64,000 nt of DNA from Hydrogenobacter sp. T-8 (GTDB lineage Bacteria > Aquificota > Aquificia > Aquificales > Aquificaceae): positions 62,001-126,000 of the forward strand of contig NZ_CP048795.1 of NCBI RefSeq assembly GCF_011006175.1, read 5' to 3'. Shown here one piece after another: positions 25,597-34,591 of the stretch. The position numbers and the translations under genes were made by a program. The notes under the pieces were generated by a model that saw only the letters and a list, made by a program, of their open reading frames with translations, did no database searches and had not been told where the DNA came from. Numbering within the stretch: position 1 is the stretch's first letter; each line of letters starts with the position of its first letter.

Positions 25597-26901
25597 ATGG
25601 AAACCTTTCTTGCACCAACTGTTTTCCTTTTAACCCTTCTTCTCGTCCTTCTTAGACCCAAAGGTCTTGGTATAGGCTGGTCTGCATGGCTGGGTGCTGG
25701 TCTTTCTTTGGCTTTTGGTCTTATAGAGCCGGGAGATATTCTCTACATTGCTGGTCTTGTGTGGGATGCCACCCTTGCCTTTGTGTTTCTTATTGTTATA
25801 TCCATAATCCTTGATAAGGCTGGCTTTTTTGAGTGGTTTGCCCTAAAGGCTATAGAGTTAGGCAAGGGTAGAGGGATTTATCTCTTTGTTTCTCTTATGC
25901 TTCTTGGTGCTTTTATTTCAGCAATTTTTGCCAACGACGGCTCTGCCCTTATGCTAACTCCCATAATCTACTCCAAGATAAAATACCTCAACCTACCCAA
26001 AAGGCACATTCTACCCTACATTATGGGAGCTGGCTTTATATCAGATACTACAAGCCTGCCCCTGGTGATATCTAACCTAACAAACATAATAACCGCCCAC
26101 TACTTTGGCATAGACTTTTGGAGATACGCCCTTTATATGTTCTTCCCCAACCTTGTGTCTGTGCTTTTGAGCTTGCTTGTGCTATATGTTTTCTACCGCA
26201 AAGACCTTATAAGGAGCTATGACCCAGAGGTGCTTTTGAGCTCTCCACCCCACTACGCAATAAGGGACAGGCTTGTTTTCAAGGTTGGCTTCCTGCTAAT
26301 AGCCCTGCTTGGCTCTACCTTTCTGTTGCTTGAGCTTTTGAACCTTAAAATTCCTGTCTCTTTTGTGCTTGGCTTGTGTGCCTTTTTGCTGGCTCTTGCC
26401 ACTTTGAAAAATAGGGTAGTTAACCTAAAAGAGGTTTTCCTTTTTGCCCCATGGAACATTGTCTTTTTCTCCATTGGTATGTATGCGGTGGTTTATGCTC
26501 TAAAAAGAGCAGGATATACAGACAGCCTTACAGGACTTATTCATAAATTTCTAAGCTACGGAGAGCTGACCGCCATAATGGGTGTGGGTATAACCTCCGC
26601 ACTTCTTTCCGCTTTGATGAATAACTTACCAACGGTAATGACAGTAAACATATCAATAGGTGAGGCTGGGCTTGAGCCAAAAATGGCTGAGTTTCTCGCC
26701 CTTGCAAACCTTGTGGGAACAAACATAGGACCCAAGCTCACACCCATTGGCTCTTTGGCAACCCTCCTGTGGCTTCATGTTTTGGATAAAAAAGGTATAC
26801 GCATAGGCTGGTGGTATTACACTAAGGTAGGCTTTGTCCTAACCTTCCCCGTGCTTGTGGGGACGCTTTTTGCTTTGTGGCTGTGTTTGGAAGTTCGTTA
26901 G
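25597..26901 (+). CDS. arsB: ArsB-type arsenite efflux permease
   Basis: A 434-residue integral membrane protein of the ArsB/NhaD ion transporter superfamily that exports arsenite. About eleven or twelve membrane segments are present. The first inverted repeat carries FANDGSALMLTPIIYSKIKY and the second ALMNNLPTVMTVNISIGEAG and LANLVGTNIGPKLTPIGSLA, which are the characteristic re-entrant motifs of ArsB. No arsR, arsC or arsA lies beside it. The stop overlaps the convergent cobA stop by four bases. Confidence 0.9.
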   Translation: METFLAPTVFLLTLLLVLLRPKGLGIGWSAWLGAGLSLAFGLIEPGDILYIAGLVWDATLAFVFLIVISIILDKAGFFEWFALKAIELGKGRGIYLFVSLMLLGAFISAIFANDGSALMLTPIIYSKIKYLNLPKRHILPYIMGAGFISDTTSLPLVISNLTNIITAHYFGIDFWRYALYMFFPNLVSVLLSLLVLYVFYRKDLIRSYDPEVLLSSPPHYAIRDRLVFKVGFLLIALLGSTFLLLELLNLKIPVSFVLGLCAFLLALATLKNRVVNLKEVFLFAPWNIVFFSIGMYAVVYALKRAGYTDSLTGLIHKFLSYGELTAIMGVGITSALLSALMNNLPTVMTVNISIGEAGLEPKMAEFLALANLVGTNIGPKLTPIGSLATLLWLHVLDKKGIRIGWWYYTKVGFVLTFPVLVGTLFALWLCLEVR

Positions 26902-27647
26902 TAGTGCATATTAGCTAAATGTTTTAGTGATATAAAATCTCTTAAACCTACCACCTTTCCCACCACCATAACCGCAGGTGGCTTTACCTCTGGAGGGTTT
27001 CCAGAAAGTTCTCCAAGGTTTGTTATGACAACCCTCTGTTCTGATGTTGTTCCCTTTTCTATAAAAGCGGTAGGTTCATCTGGCTCCCTACCCACCTCAA
27101 TAAGCCTTCTTGCTATCTCCTGTCTGTTAGAAACCGCCATAAGAAAAACAAGAGTGTTTATTCCTTTGAGGCTTTCCCAGTCTATGCTTGAGTTTTTCTT
27201 TTTAGGGTCTTCATGTCCAGTTATAACCGCAAAGGAAGAAGAGATGCCTCTAAAGGTCAAAGGAATACCCGCATAGGCTGGGACTGCTATAGCGGAGCTT
27301 ATACCTGGGACAATCTCAAAGTCTATGCCATGCTGGGCTAAGAACAGAGCTTCCTCGCCACCTCTTCCAAAGACAAAGGGGTCTCCACCCTTGAGCCTAA
27401 CCACAATTTCCCTCGTATGAGCATATTGAAGGAGTAGCTCATTTATCTTTTCCTGCTCTATGGTATGCTTTCCATCCTCTTTACCCACATACACGAGCTC
27501 ACAGTCTGGTTTTGCAAGCAATAACACCTCAGGGTTTACAAGCCTGTCGTAGAGTATAACGTCCGCAGATCTTACGAGCCTGTAAGCCTTAAGGGTTAAA
27601 AGCTCTATATCTCCTGGACCTGCTCCTACAAGGTAAACCTTACCCAT
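26898..27647 (-). CDS. cobA: Uroporphyrinogen-III C-methyltransferase
   Basis: A 249-residue SUMT enzyme that methylates uroporphyrinogen III at C2 and C7 to precorrin-2, leading to siroheme. VYLVGAGPGDIELLTLKAYR is the N-terminal signature; VRLKGGDPFVFGRGGEEALF and PGISSAIAVPAYAGIPLTFR are the second SAM-binding set. It lacks the CysG oxidase-chelatase domain, so siroheme completion needs another gene. ATG at 27647 (SD AGAAGG) was chosen over a TTG at 27665. It overlaps hemD and belongs to the nitrate operon, which explains its need: nitrite reductase uses siroheme. Confidence 0.93.
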   Translation of the reverse strand: MGKVYLVGAGPGDIELLTLKAYRLVRSADVILYDRLVNPEVLLLAKPDCELVYVGKEDGKHTIEQEKINELLLQYAHTREIVVRLKGGDPFVFGRGGEEALFLAQHGIDFEIVPGISSAIAVPAYAGIPLTFRGISSSFAVITGHEDPKKKNSSIDWESLKGINTLVFLMAVSNRQEIARRLIEVGREPDEPTAFIEKGTTSEQRVVITNLGELSGNPPEVKPPAVMVVGKVVGLRDFISLKHLANMHY

Positions 27648-28431
27648 TTCCAAAAGCCTTCTCAAGTTCTTTGAGAGCTAATATCAGTCTTTCCTTTTGA
27701 GGAAATAATACCCTTAGCACTCCTTCTTCAAATAAGGCTTTGGCTGTGGTTCGTCCAACAGCAAGTATAAGGACATTGTTGGTCATCTTTTGTGCCAGCT
27801 TCCTGTTTAACTCTCTTTCCTTTGCCCTTTGGAAGAGGTTTTTTACCTGAAAGGCTGAGGTAAAAACAACTGCGTGGTAATGGTCTTTTAGAAACCTGTC
27901 AATAAAAGCGTCTATTTTTTCTTCATCTGGGATATATCTATAAACCCACACCTTTAGCAAAACCCCACCACCTTTTAGAATGTATTTTTCAAGCTCTGGC
28001 ATCTCTTCTCCATACATCTGGACAAAAACGCATCTACCTTCTATGGGTTCAAGGAAACTTATAAAATCCCTTGTGTGGTCTACTGTTTGAAAATCTTTAA
28101 AATTCTCTTCCAGCAAGACCTTTCTTGTCTTGTATCCTCTGGCAAATATCCTGCCCTTCAGCATGAGGTCTTTAATCTCCTTAAAGTCTTCCCTTTTCCT
28201 TGCTATCTGAAAGACCCTCTTTGCCCCTTCACCAGTGGTAAATAGGAAATAAGAAGGTTTAAGTAGCAAGGCATTTTCAAGGGACCTATTCACCTCTTCC
28301 TCTGGCAAATACTCTATCCTTACCAAATCCTCAAGCACTGGAATACCACCGTGCTGAGCTATGTATTCCGCTATGTCCTCAGCCCTTCTGGTTGCACAGA
28401 TGCCTACCCTTTTACCCTTTAACATGCTCAT
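27640..28431 (-). CDS. hemD: Uroporphyrinogen-III synthase-like protein
   Basis: A 263-residue protein with the bilobal HemD pattern: an N-terminal GKRVGICATRRAEDIAEYIA, LFTTGEGAKRVFQIA in the first lobe, VWVYRYIPDEEKIDAFIDRF at the hinge, and VVFTSAFQVKNLFQRAKERE plus ILAVGRTTAKALFEEGVLRV in the second lobe. It cyclises hydroxymethylbilane to uroporphyrinogen III, the substrate of the next gene's product. It overlaps nasA by 20 bases and cobA by 8. HemD sequences are poorly conserved, so the name rests on pattern and context together. Confidence 0.85.
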   Translation of the reverse strand: MSMLKGKRVGICATRRAEDIAEYIAQHGGIPVLEDLVRIEYLPEEEVNRSLENALLLKPSYFLFTTGEGAKRVFQIARKREDFKEIKDLMLKGRIFARGYKTRKVLLEENFKDFQTVDHTRDFISFLEPIEGRCVFVQMYGEEMPELEKYILKGGGVLLKVWVYRYIPDEEKIDAFIDRFLKDHYHAVVFTSAFQVKNLFQRAKERELNRKLAQKMTNNVLILAVGRTTAKALFEEGVLRVLFPQKERLILALKELEKAFGNG

Positions 28432-30427
28432 GGGTCACAGCCCCCTTGACTTTTATAGCCACAGGTGTTAGCTTAAGGTCTGGCTCTTTTGAAATAGGGT
28501 CAATCTTGTCTCCTGTAAGAGCATTAATAATGCTTCCATGCTTCAAGCCATAACCAAAGGGTGCGAAAAGATGTCCCTCTTTTATACCTCCAAATCTTAC
28601 CCTTAGCTTCACCTTTCCATGCTCAGAGGCAAGCTCAACAAACTCACCCTCTTCTATGCCAAGCCTTTCTCCGTCTTCTGGGTTCATCAAAAGAAAGGGC
28701 TCTTCTTCACCCCTCAATAATTCCTCGCTCTTTCCCGTTCTCGTCATGGTATGCCACTGGTTCTTTGTCCTACCCGTCAAAAGGATAAATTCAAACTCTT
28801 CGTGTTTATAAACCGCAGGGTGCATCTTAGCCTTACCATCTTCCGTCTGAAATCTGAGTTCAGGGTATAGCCACCTGCCTCCCCACCTTTTTGGAAGGTC
28901 TTCATAGTCAAGCTCTGATATATCACAGAGCTTCCCCCTTGTGGCACTTTTGAGCTCTTCAAATATTTCTCTACTGTTGTGGTAGTTAAAGGCATCTCCC
29001 ATACCCATATACTTAGCTACCTCCACAAAAATAAGCCAGTCTGGCTTTGCTTCCCCTGGTGGCTCTGAAAACTTTTGGCAAAGGCTTAGCGTCCTGTCTG
29101 AACCCGTCATTACACCCTCCTTCTCTCCCATCTGTGAGGCTGGGAGTATAAGGTTGGCAAACTCACAGGTATCGTTCCAGTAGGCATCCTGCACAATAAG
29201 GAAAGCCCTTTCAAAGGCTTTCCAGACCTTGTTAAGATTAGGCAAGGTTATAGCAGGGTTTGTGCATACAACCCATAGAAGTTTTATCTTTCCTTCCAAC
29301 ATAAGGTCAATGGCTTCTGTTATGGTTGGTCCTGGATTTGGTTTTATACTTCCAACCTCTATACCCCAAAATTCCTCCATGAATCTTCTGTCCTCTTCTT
29401 TTCTTATGTCCCTGTATCCCGGCAGACCATGAGATAAGTATCCCATCTCCCTTCCGCCCATGGCGTTGGGTTGTCCCGTAAGGGAGAAAGGACATCCCCT
29501 GTGGTTTAATCTTCCTGTAGCTAAGTGGAGGTTTATAAGACTAAGGTTTTTCATAACACCCTGAGAGGACTGATTAAGCCCCTGACACCACAGAGATATG
29601 AGTTTTTTACTAAAGGCGTAAAGCTCCGCAAGTTCGTATATCTGACCTTCTTCTATCTGGCATATGTCTGAAACTATCTCAGGCGTATACTTTACAGCTT
29701 CGTTAATGGCTTCCTCATAGCCTGCCACATGTTTTTTCAAAAATTCCCAGTTTATCCAACCCTTTTTATAAAGCACACAAAGAACCGAATTAAATAGTGC
29801 AGTATCTGTGCCTGCCCTTATCTGAATATGTAAATCTGCCTTTTTTGCGGTTTCTGTCTTTACCGGGTCTATTACCACAATCTTTACTTCAGGTTTTTCC
29901 GCTTTCTTTTTTAATATCCTTTTAAAAACTACTGGATGCGTCCAGAGAGCGTTTGACCCTGCAAATACAAAGGCATCTGCATCTTCAAAGTCTTCATAAG
30001 AACATGGTGGACCATCAGAACCAAAGACTAACCTGTAGGCGGTTGCGGGCGTTGCCATGCAGAGCCTTGAGTTGGCATCTATGTTGTTTGTCTTCAAAAA
30101 GCCTTTGATAAACTTGTTCATCACATATATGTCTTCTGTCATAAGCTGTCCAGAGAGGTAAAAATAGACTTCTTCTGGGCTTAGGCTTTTCAACTTTGAG
30201 GAAATTATGCTGTATGCCCTTTCCCAATCTATCTCCTTGAAAGAGCCTCTTTTGCTTTCCCTAAAGAGAGGTCTTAAAAGTCTATCCTTGTGCATAACCT
30301 TTGGATAGTAAAGTGGCTTTTGACATACATCTCCTTTAGATGCCATATGGTCTTTATCTCCCTTCACCCTCCCACCCTCATAGAGGAGGCCACAACCAAC
30401 GCCACAGTATGGGCACTGAAACCTCAT
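28412..30427 (-). CDS. nasA: Assimilatory nitrate reductase, catalytic subunit
   Basis: A 671-residue cytoplasmic molybdopterin enzyme reducing nitrate to nitrite. CPYCGVGCGLLYEGGRVKGD with a further Cys (GDVCQKP) gives the C-x2-C-x3-C-xn-C 4Fe-4S site at the N terminus. MGGREMGYLSHGLPGYR and the TGQPNAMGGRE region are characteristic of assimilatory NasA/NarB, and the C-terminal molydopterin-dinucleotide domain (LLTGRTKNQWHTMTRTGKSE) closes the protein. It lacks a Tat signal and a C-terminal ferredoxin domain, like the NarB form that uses ferredoxin. It is the fifth to sixth gene of the leftward operon. Confidence 0.94.
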   Translation of the reverse strand: MRFQCPYCGVGCGLLYEGGRVKGDKDHMASKGDVCQKPLYYPKVMHKDRLLRPLFRESKRGSFKEIDWERAYSIISSKLKSLSPEEVYFYLSGQLMTEDIYVMNKFIKGFLKTNNIDANSRLCMATPATAYRLVFGSDGPPCSYEDFEDADAFVFAGSNALWTHPVVFKRILKKKAEKPEVKIVVIDPVKTETAKKADLHIQIRAGTDTALFNSVLCVLYKKGWINWEFLKKHVAGYEEAINEAVKYTPEIVSDICQIEEGQIYELAELYAFSKKLISLWCQGLNQSSQGVMKNLSLINLHLATGRLNHRGCPFSLTGQPNAMGGREMGYLSHGLPGYRDIRKEEDRRFMEEFWGIEVGSIKPNPGPTITEAIDLMLEGKIKLLWVVCTNPAITLPNLNKVWKAFERAFLIVQDAYWNDTCEFANLILPASQMGEKEGVMTGSDRTLSLCQKFSEPPGEAKPDWLIFVEVAKYMGMGDAFNYHNSREIFEELKSATRGKLCDISELDYEDLPKRWGGRWLYPELRFQTEDGKAKMHPAVYKHEEFEFILLTGRTKNQWHTMTRTGKSEELLRGEEEPFLLMNPEDGERLGIEEGEFVELASEHGKVKLRVRFGGIKEGHLFAPFGYGLKHGSIINALTGDKIDPISKEPDLKLTPVAIKVKGAVTHEHVKG

Positions 30428-31203
30428 GCTACCTCCCTTTTCTTAAGCTTCTCCCTTAAGGTATATATCAGGTATTCCTTAAGGTCAATATACTCCTTTG
30501 ACCTTATCATCTCTTCCCTTGTCCTTGGTCTCCTTATGTTAACCTTCACAATGTCATAAACTTTAGCGGATGGTCCGTTGCTCATGATAACTATACGGTC
30601 AGACATATATATGGCTTCTTCCACATCGTGAGTTACCATAAGCATGGTCTTTTTGTCCTTTTCCCATATTCTCAAAAGCTCATCTTGCAAGACAGACCTT
30701 GTCAGAGCATCAAGAGCTCCAAAGGGTTCATCAAGGAGAAGCACCTTTGGGTCTACCGACAAAGCCCTAACCAGCGCGGTTCTTTGCTTCATACCACCAG
30801 AGATCTGAGATGGAAGTTTGTTTCTATGCTCCCAGAGACCTGCCAGCTTAAGGTAGGATTCCGCTTTTTTCTTAGCCTTTTCAAGGTCTTCACCTTTAAA
30901 GACAGACTTCACTGCAAGCATGACGTTCTCATAAACTGAGACCCAGGGTAGAAGGGAGTAGTTTTGAAAAACCATAGCCCTGTCTGGACCTGGGCTTGTA
31001 ATTTCCTTACCATCAAGCACCACAGACCCTTCAGAAGGTTTTACAAGACCTGCAACAACACTTAAAAGTGTAGATTTACCACAGCCAGAATGTCCTATTA
31101 TGCTTACAAATTCGCCCCCTTCCACAAGAAGTTCAAGCTCATTAAGTATGATATTGTTGCCAAAGCGGACTGTAAGGTTAAAAATCTCCAAGTATGCTCT
31201 CAT
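30424..31203 (-). CDS. nrtD: Nitrate ABC transporter ATPase
   Basis: A 259-residue ABC ATPase. The Walker A motif is GHSGCGKSTLLS, the Q-loop lies in VFQNYSLLPW, the signature is ISGGMKQRTALVRAL, Walker B is KVLLLDEPFGAL and the H-loop is MLMVTHDVEEA. The pattern is that of the NrtD/SsuB/TauB group. The linked periplasmic protein and permease are of NrtA/NrtB type. Its start overlaps the permease region closely (four-base gap), and its end overlaps nasA by four bases. Confidence 0.94.
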   Translation of the reverse strand: MRAYLEIFNLTVRFGNNIILNELELLVEGGEFVSIIGHSGCGKSTLLSVVAGLVKPSEGSVVLDGKEITSPGPDRAMVFQNYSLLPWVSVYENVMLAVKSVFKGEDLEKAKKKAESYLKLAGLWEHRNKLPSQISGGMKQRTALVRALSVDPKVLLLDEPFGALDALTRSVLQDELLRIWEKDKKTMLMVTHDVEEAIYMSDRIVIMSNGPSAKVYDIVKVNIRRPRTREEMIRSKEYIDLKEYLIYTLREKLKKREVA

Positions 31204-31207
31204 AACT

Positions 31208-32032
31208 TTACCTCCTTACTCTTTCCATTAGCTTTGCAAAGAAAAAGTCTATAAAAAGCCCAACTATGCCTATGAGGAGGATGGCGGACAGGACATTTTC
31301 TAAGTTCAGAGCGTTCCATGAGTCCCATACGAAGAAGCCTATACCAACACCACCAGCCAGCATCTCAGAGGCAACTATAACCATCCACCCTATACCAAGA
31401 CTAAGGCGAAAGCCTGTGAGAATGTAAGGAAGGCTATAAGGAAGCAAAACTTTTAGTATGTAATAGCGAAGAGGAAAGCCAAAGACCCTTGATAGGTTCT
31501 TATAGTCTTCTGGTAGGGAGGAGATGCCCAAGGCGGTGTTTATAAGAGTTGGCCAGAGGGAGGTTATGGCAATAACGAATATGGATGCCTCGTTGGAAGC
31601 CTTTAACACCGCAAGCCCTATGGGAAACCATGCCATGGGTGAAACTGGTCTTAGCACTTGCACCACGGGATTTAAAACCCTCCTCACTGTTGAACTCATA
31701 CCTATAAGAAAACCAAGAGGCAGGGCTATAAGTGAACCTATTAGAAACCCCAAAAAGACCCTTTTCAGAGAAGCTAACATCTGCCATCCTATACCCTTAT
31801 CGTTTGGACCAAGGTCGTAAAAGGGGTTGGAAAGAAGTTCAAAAAGAGTTTTTAGAGTGTTGATGGGTCCTGGCAGTTCCTTTATGAAGATGGATATAAA
31901 AAACCAAAAAAGGAAAAAAAGGAAGATACCAAAGATAGGAGGAAGGATTACCGTAACAATAACGGAAAGTTTCCCAAAGTTTACAGAAAAACTTAAAAGT
32001 TTAGACCTTATGCCCTTTTCTACGTTAACCAT
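31208..32032 (-). CDS. nrtB: Nitrate ABC transporter permease
   Basis: A 274-residue inner-membrane permease with six membrane segments. The EAA coupling loop is visible in RVFGFPLRYYILKVLLPYSL, and GFLIGSLIALPLGFLIGMSS and GIGWMVIVASEMLAGGVGIG are typical of NrtB/SsuC-type permeases. The N-terminal cytoplasmic segment is about 30 residues. It lies between nrtA and nrtD with gaps of 2 and 4 bases. Confidence 0.93.
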   Translation of the reverse strand: MVNVEKGIRSKLLSFSVNFGKLSVIVTVILPPIFGIFLFFLFWFFISIFIKELPGPINTLKTLFELLSNPFYDLGPNDKGIGWQMLASLKRVFLGFLIGSLIALPLGFLIGMSSTVRRVLNPVVQVLRPVSPMAWFPIGLAVLKASNEASIFVIAITSLWPTLINTALGISSLPEDYKNLSRVFGFPLRYYILKVLLPYSLPYILTGFRLSLGIGWMVIVASEMLAGGVGIGFFVWDSWNALNLENVLSAILLIGIVGLFIDFFFAKLMERVRR

Positions 32033-32034
32033 TT

Positions 32035-33255
32035 TTATACCTCCCTGACCTTATACGCCTTTATAGACTCTTCTGGTTTATTTGGGTCAAAGACCACATT
32101 GTCTATAAAGCCTCTTAAAGGTTTCATATCGTCGTCTTTTACGCTTATGTTCATCTCCTTTGCTACCTGAAGGAAGAGAGGCTTGGCTATTAGCTTCTTT
32201 GATATGCCAAGATAATCAGGAGCTTGCTTTACCATTCCCCATCTTCTGTATTGGGCAAGGAAGAAGACACCATAAGAGTATTTGGGAAGGTTTACCTCGC
32301 CATTTTTGAAAAATAGCATGTAGTCATCCTTGTATTTGTGTTCTCCAAGCCCCTTACCAAGATGGTAAACTCCAAGAAGCCTTGTTTCTATGTCCTCAGC
32401 TTTAGCGTTGACATACCTTGCAATCACCTTGGAAGCCTCTTTTCTATTTTTTAGGTCATCAAGCCATCTACTTGCTTCAAGCACCGCCTTCATGATAGCT
32501 TTTACTTCTTCTACGTTTTTACTGAAAAATTCCTGATTAAAGACAAGAGCTTTTTCTGGATGGTCTTTCCATAAATCTTGAGTTGCAAGATGGGTAAAAC
32601 CTACACCTTCTCTTACAGCTACTTCGTTCCACGGCTCCCCAACACAGTAGCCATCCATATTGCCAACTCTCATGTTTGCCACCATCTGTGGAGGTGGTAT
32701 AGGTATAACTCTTACATCTTTGTTTGGGTTTATACCGCAGGCACCAAGCCAATACCTGAGCCATATATCGTGGGTTCCTCCTGGGAATGTCATGGCAAAG
32801 GTAACATTCTTACCCGCTCCCTTTAAACCATCCACTATCGCCTTTACCTTGCTTATTTCTCTAAAGCCCACTTTACCACCAAAATCTTTCTGAGAAAGCG
32901 TTATGGCTTGCCCGTTAAAGTTTATAATCATGGCTATGGGCATTATTTTTCCTGCAGGTCCTCCTATGCCTGTGTAAACAGAAAAGGGCATGCTAAAAAG
33001 GCAATGAGAAGCCTTAAGTTCTCCGTTTAAAAGTTTGTCTCTGACGTTAGGCCAGCTTGCCTCCTTTGATACATCCACATCCACGCTGTATTTCTTGTAG
33101 AGACCAAGTTCCTTAGCCATAACAACAGACGCACAGTCTGTAAGAGGTATGTAGCCTATCCTGAGCTTTCCCTGAGCCCTGCTTATGTAAGGTCCCGCTA
33201 AGCCAGCCCCCGCAAGGGCTAAAGAGCCCCTTTTGATAAAGTCTCTCCTGTCCAT
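32035..33255 (-). CDS. nrtA: Nitrate-binding protein, Tat-exported
   Basis: A 406-residue periplasmic binding protein. The N-terminal MDRRDFIKRGSLALAGAGLA is a twin-arginine signal (RRDFIK). The mature part, LRIGYIPLTDCASVVMAKEL then NVRDKLLNGELKASHCLFSM, with GGTHDIWLRYWLGACGINPN and NMDGYCVGEPWNEVAVREGV, is the NrtA pattern for nitrate/nitrite binding. It would deliver nitrate to NrtBD. A good AGGAGG precedes the ATG. The protein lacks a lipobox, so it is soluble. Confidence 0.94.
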   Translation of the reverse strand: MDRRDFIKRGSLALAGAGLAGPYISRAQGKLRIGYIPLTDCASVVMAKELGLYKKYSVDVDVSKEASWPNVRDKLLNGELKASHCLFSMPFSVYTGIGGPAGKIMPIAMIINFNGQAITLSQKDFGGKVGFREISKVKAIVDGLKGAGKNVTFAMTFPGGTHDIWLRYWLGACGINPNKDVRVIPIPPPQMVANMRVGNMDGYCVGEPWNEVAVREGVGFTHLATQDLWKDHPEKALVFNQEFFSKNVEEVKAIMKAVLEASRWLDDLKNRKEASKVIARYVNAKAEDIETRLLGVYHLGKGLGEHKYKDDYMLFFKNGEVNLPKYSYGVFFLAQYRRWGMVKQAPDYLGISKKLIAKPLFLQVAKEMNISVKDDDMKPLRGFIDNVVFDPNKPEESIKAYKVREV

Positions 33256-33265
33256 GTTTACCTCC

Positions 33266-33685
33266 TTAGAACTTTATATGCTTTTTTGCCCAAACAGCAT
33301 ACTTCTTATCCGTTCTGGCTATGTGGTTATATAACCATCCCCATGACAAAGATAGAGCTTGCCTGTAACCCTTTGGATCACCTCTTTCCACGTAAGGAAG
33401 AAGGTTGTAAATTTCACTCCTAAAAATTCCATGAACCAACTTATGAGAACTTAATTCTGGATATTCTATAGATTTCATAAATTCTTCTTCATTGTTCAAG
33501 TGCAATTCAACATAGGCTATTAAATTACCTATAAAGAATTCATTTATCTCAGCAATTTTATCTTTATCTTTTGCGTCCGAGGTTTTGAGGAGTTTATAGG
33601 TGTGATTCAGCATGTCTACCAGCGTTCTATGTTCCTTGTCTATATTCTCTATACCAAGTATTAATTCGGAACCAAACTCTATCAT
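33266..33685 (-). CDS. Bacteriohemerythrin
   Basis: A 139-residue four-helix di-iron protein. Metal ligands follow the hemerythrin pattern: His in NIDKEHRTLVDML, HLNNEEEFMKSIEYPELSSH (H-x3-E, then H-x3-H region) and the C-terminal LYNHIARTDKKYAVW. It would bind O2 or NO. Placement in the middle of the nitrate operon, just before nrtA, suggests oxygen delivery or NO scavenging during nitrite metabolism, which is inference. The AGGAGG site for its ATG is clear. Confidence 0.9.
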   Translation of the reverse strand: MIEFGSELILGIENIDKEHRTLVDMLNHTYKLLKTSDAKDKDKIAEINEFFIGNLIAYVELHLNNEEEFMKSIEYPELSSHKLVHGIFRSEIYNLLPYVERGDPKGYRQALSLSWGWLYNHIARTDKKYAVWAKKHIKF

Positions 33686-33749
33686 GGCAAACCTCCTATA
33701 ACAAGATTTTTATAACTATCACTTAATTTACAAACTGCTATCCTCATTC

Positions 33750-34073
33750 CTACACCTCCAACTCCCTCTTACCAGTCCTTATAGTCCACACCTCTTCAAT
33801 AGGACACACGAATACTTTTCCATCTCCGAACATACCAAGGCTTGCGTGCCTTTTTATGACCTCTACCACCCTTTCCACATCCTCATCATGAACCGCCACC
33901 ATCAGAAGAGTTTTAGCAAGCTCCATGTAGCTTGCCTCTCCAAATTTCAACCCTCCCTCCCTACCCCTTCCAACTACATCCATCACAGTAAACCCTCTAA
34001 AACCCTTCTCCTCAAGAGCTGTTATCACCTCATACAGCCTTTCTGGTCTTATAACCGCCTTTATTAGCCTCAT
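33750..34073 (-). CDS. PII-family protein, second of tandem pair
   Basis: A 107-residue PII protein with the normal start MRLIKAVIRPERLYEVITAL and C-terminal GMFGDGKVFVCPIEEVWTIR. Its T-loop (GREGGLKFGEASYMELAKTL) lacks the RGxEY uridylylation site of GlnB and is of different composition. It overlaps the other PII gene by four bases. Paired, T-loop-variant PIIs resemble NifI1/NifI2 of nitrogen fixers, but here the context is nitrate uptake and reduction. It may sense 2-oxoglutarate to tune NrtABD. Confidence 0.9.
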   Translation of the reverse strand: MRLIKAVIRPERLYEVITALEEKGFRGFTVMDVVGRGREGGLKFGEASYMELAKTLLMVAVHDEDVERVVEVIKRHASLGMFGDGKVFVCPIEEVWTIRTGKRELEV

Positions 34074-34360
34074 GGCAGACCTCCTATCACAAAGATTTTT
34101 CCATCACCGTAATGACCCGTATGGGCAATCCTAAGGACTCTGCTAACTACGTCGTTATACAAGGCATCCTCCACCCAGCTCATGATTAGGACTTTTGGGA
34201 CCATAGATGTAAAGACGCCCTTCCTTGTTGAATAGCCAAATCCACCTTCCTTACCCTTTCCAAGCACAGGCTTTGAAACATAGTCAATCCCCATATCATG
34301 AAGAAGTGCCTTAACATCTTGAGCCTTCTCTCGCCTGACTATGATTATCAGCTCCTTCAA
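34070..34360 (-). CDS. PII-family protein, first of tandem pair
   Basis: A 96-residue PII-like protein starting at TTG, which has an ideal AAGGAGG seven bases upstream. It keeps the ferredoxin-like frame (KELIIIVRREKAQDVKALLH, VLGKGKEGGFGYSTRKGVFT, and HTGHYGDGKIFVIGGLP) but has a short, Tyr51-lacking T-loop and ends early after the GDGKIFV strand, so the C-terminal part is reduced. It is the first gene of the leftward nitrate operon under a -24/-12 promoter. It is expected to act with the next PII as a pair or mixed trimer. Confidence 0.87.
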   Translation of the reverse strand: MKELIIIVRREKAQDVKALLHDMGIDYVSKPVLGKGKEGGFGYSTRKGVFTSMVPKVLIMSWVEDALYNDVVSRVLRIAHTGHYGDGKIFVIGGLP

Positions 34361-34388
34361 ACTTTGACCTCCTTCACATCACTCTTAT

Positions 34389-34402
34389 GCAAGATAAATG
34401 CC
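34389..34402 (-). promoter_or_regulatory. Sigma-54 promoter of the leftward nitrate operon
   Basis: On the minus strand TTTGGCATTTATCTTGCATA carries GG (34402-34401) and GC (34390-34389) with exactly ten bases between. It reads toward the PII gene at 34360, with AAGGAGG between promoter and start. Confidence 0.82.
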
Positions 34403-34576
34403 AAAGGATGGATATATTTGAAAGCCTTGTAGGATTTGACTTTTATGTCTAAGATGTTTTGCTCTTTTATGTTAACTTGTTAACATTTTTGTAAAGATGT
34501 AAACAAACAAAGTGTATTCCCTCAAATATTCTTTGTAAAACTTCAATACTAAAGCGACCTCGCTTGCCAGCTCCTT
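34403..34576. promoter_or_regulatory. Shared activator region between the nitrate operons
   Basis: A non-coding, AT-rich stretch separating two divergent -24/-12 promoters. It has an inverted repeat GTTAACTTGTTAAC (34471-34484), then TTTTTGTAAAGATGTAAAC (34487 on) and TTTGTAAAAC near 34531. Similar TTTTGTAAA words lie upstream of glnB. One activator bound here could serve both directions. Confidence 0.55.
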
Positions 34577-34591
34577 GGCATGCTTGTTGCA
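34575..34591 (+). promoter_or_regulatory. Sigma-54 promoter of nitrite reductase operon
   Basis: TTGGCATGCTTGTTGCA has GG at 34577-34578 and GC at 34589-34590, ten bases apart. The upstream GCCAGCTCCTTG is also found just before the glnB promoter (21057-21068), so the two promoters share extended sequence. Confidence 0.88.
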
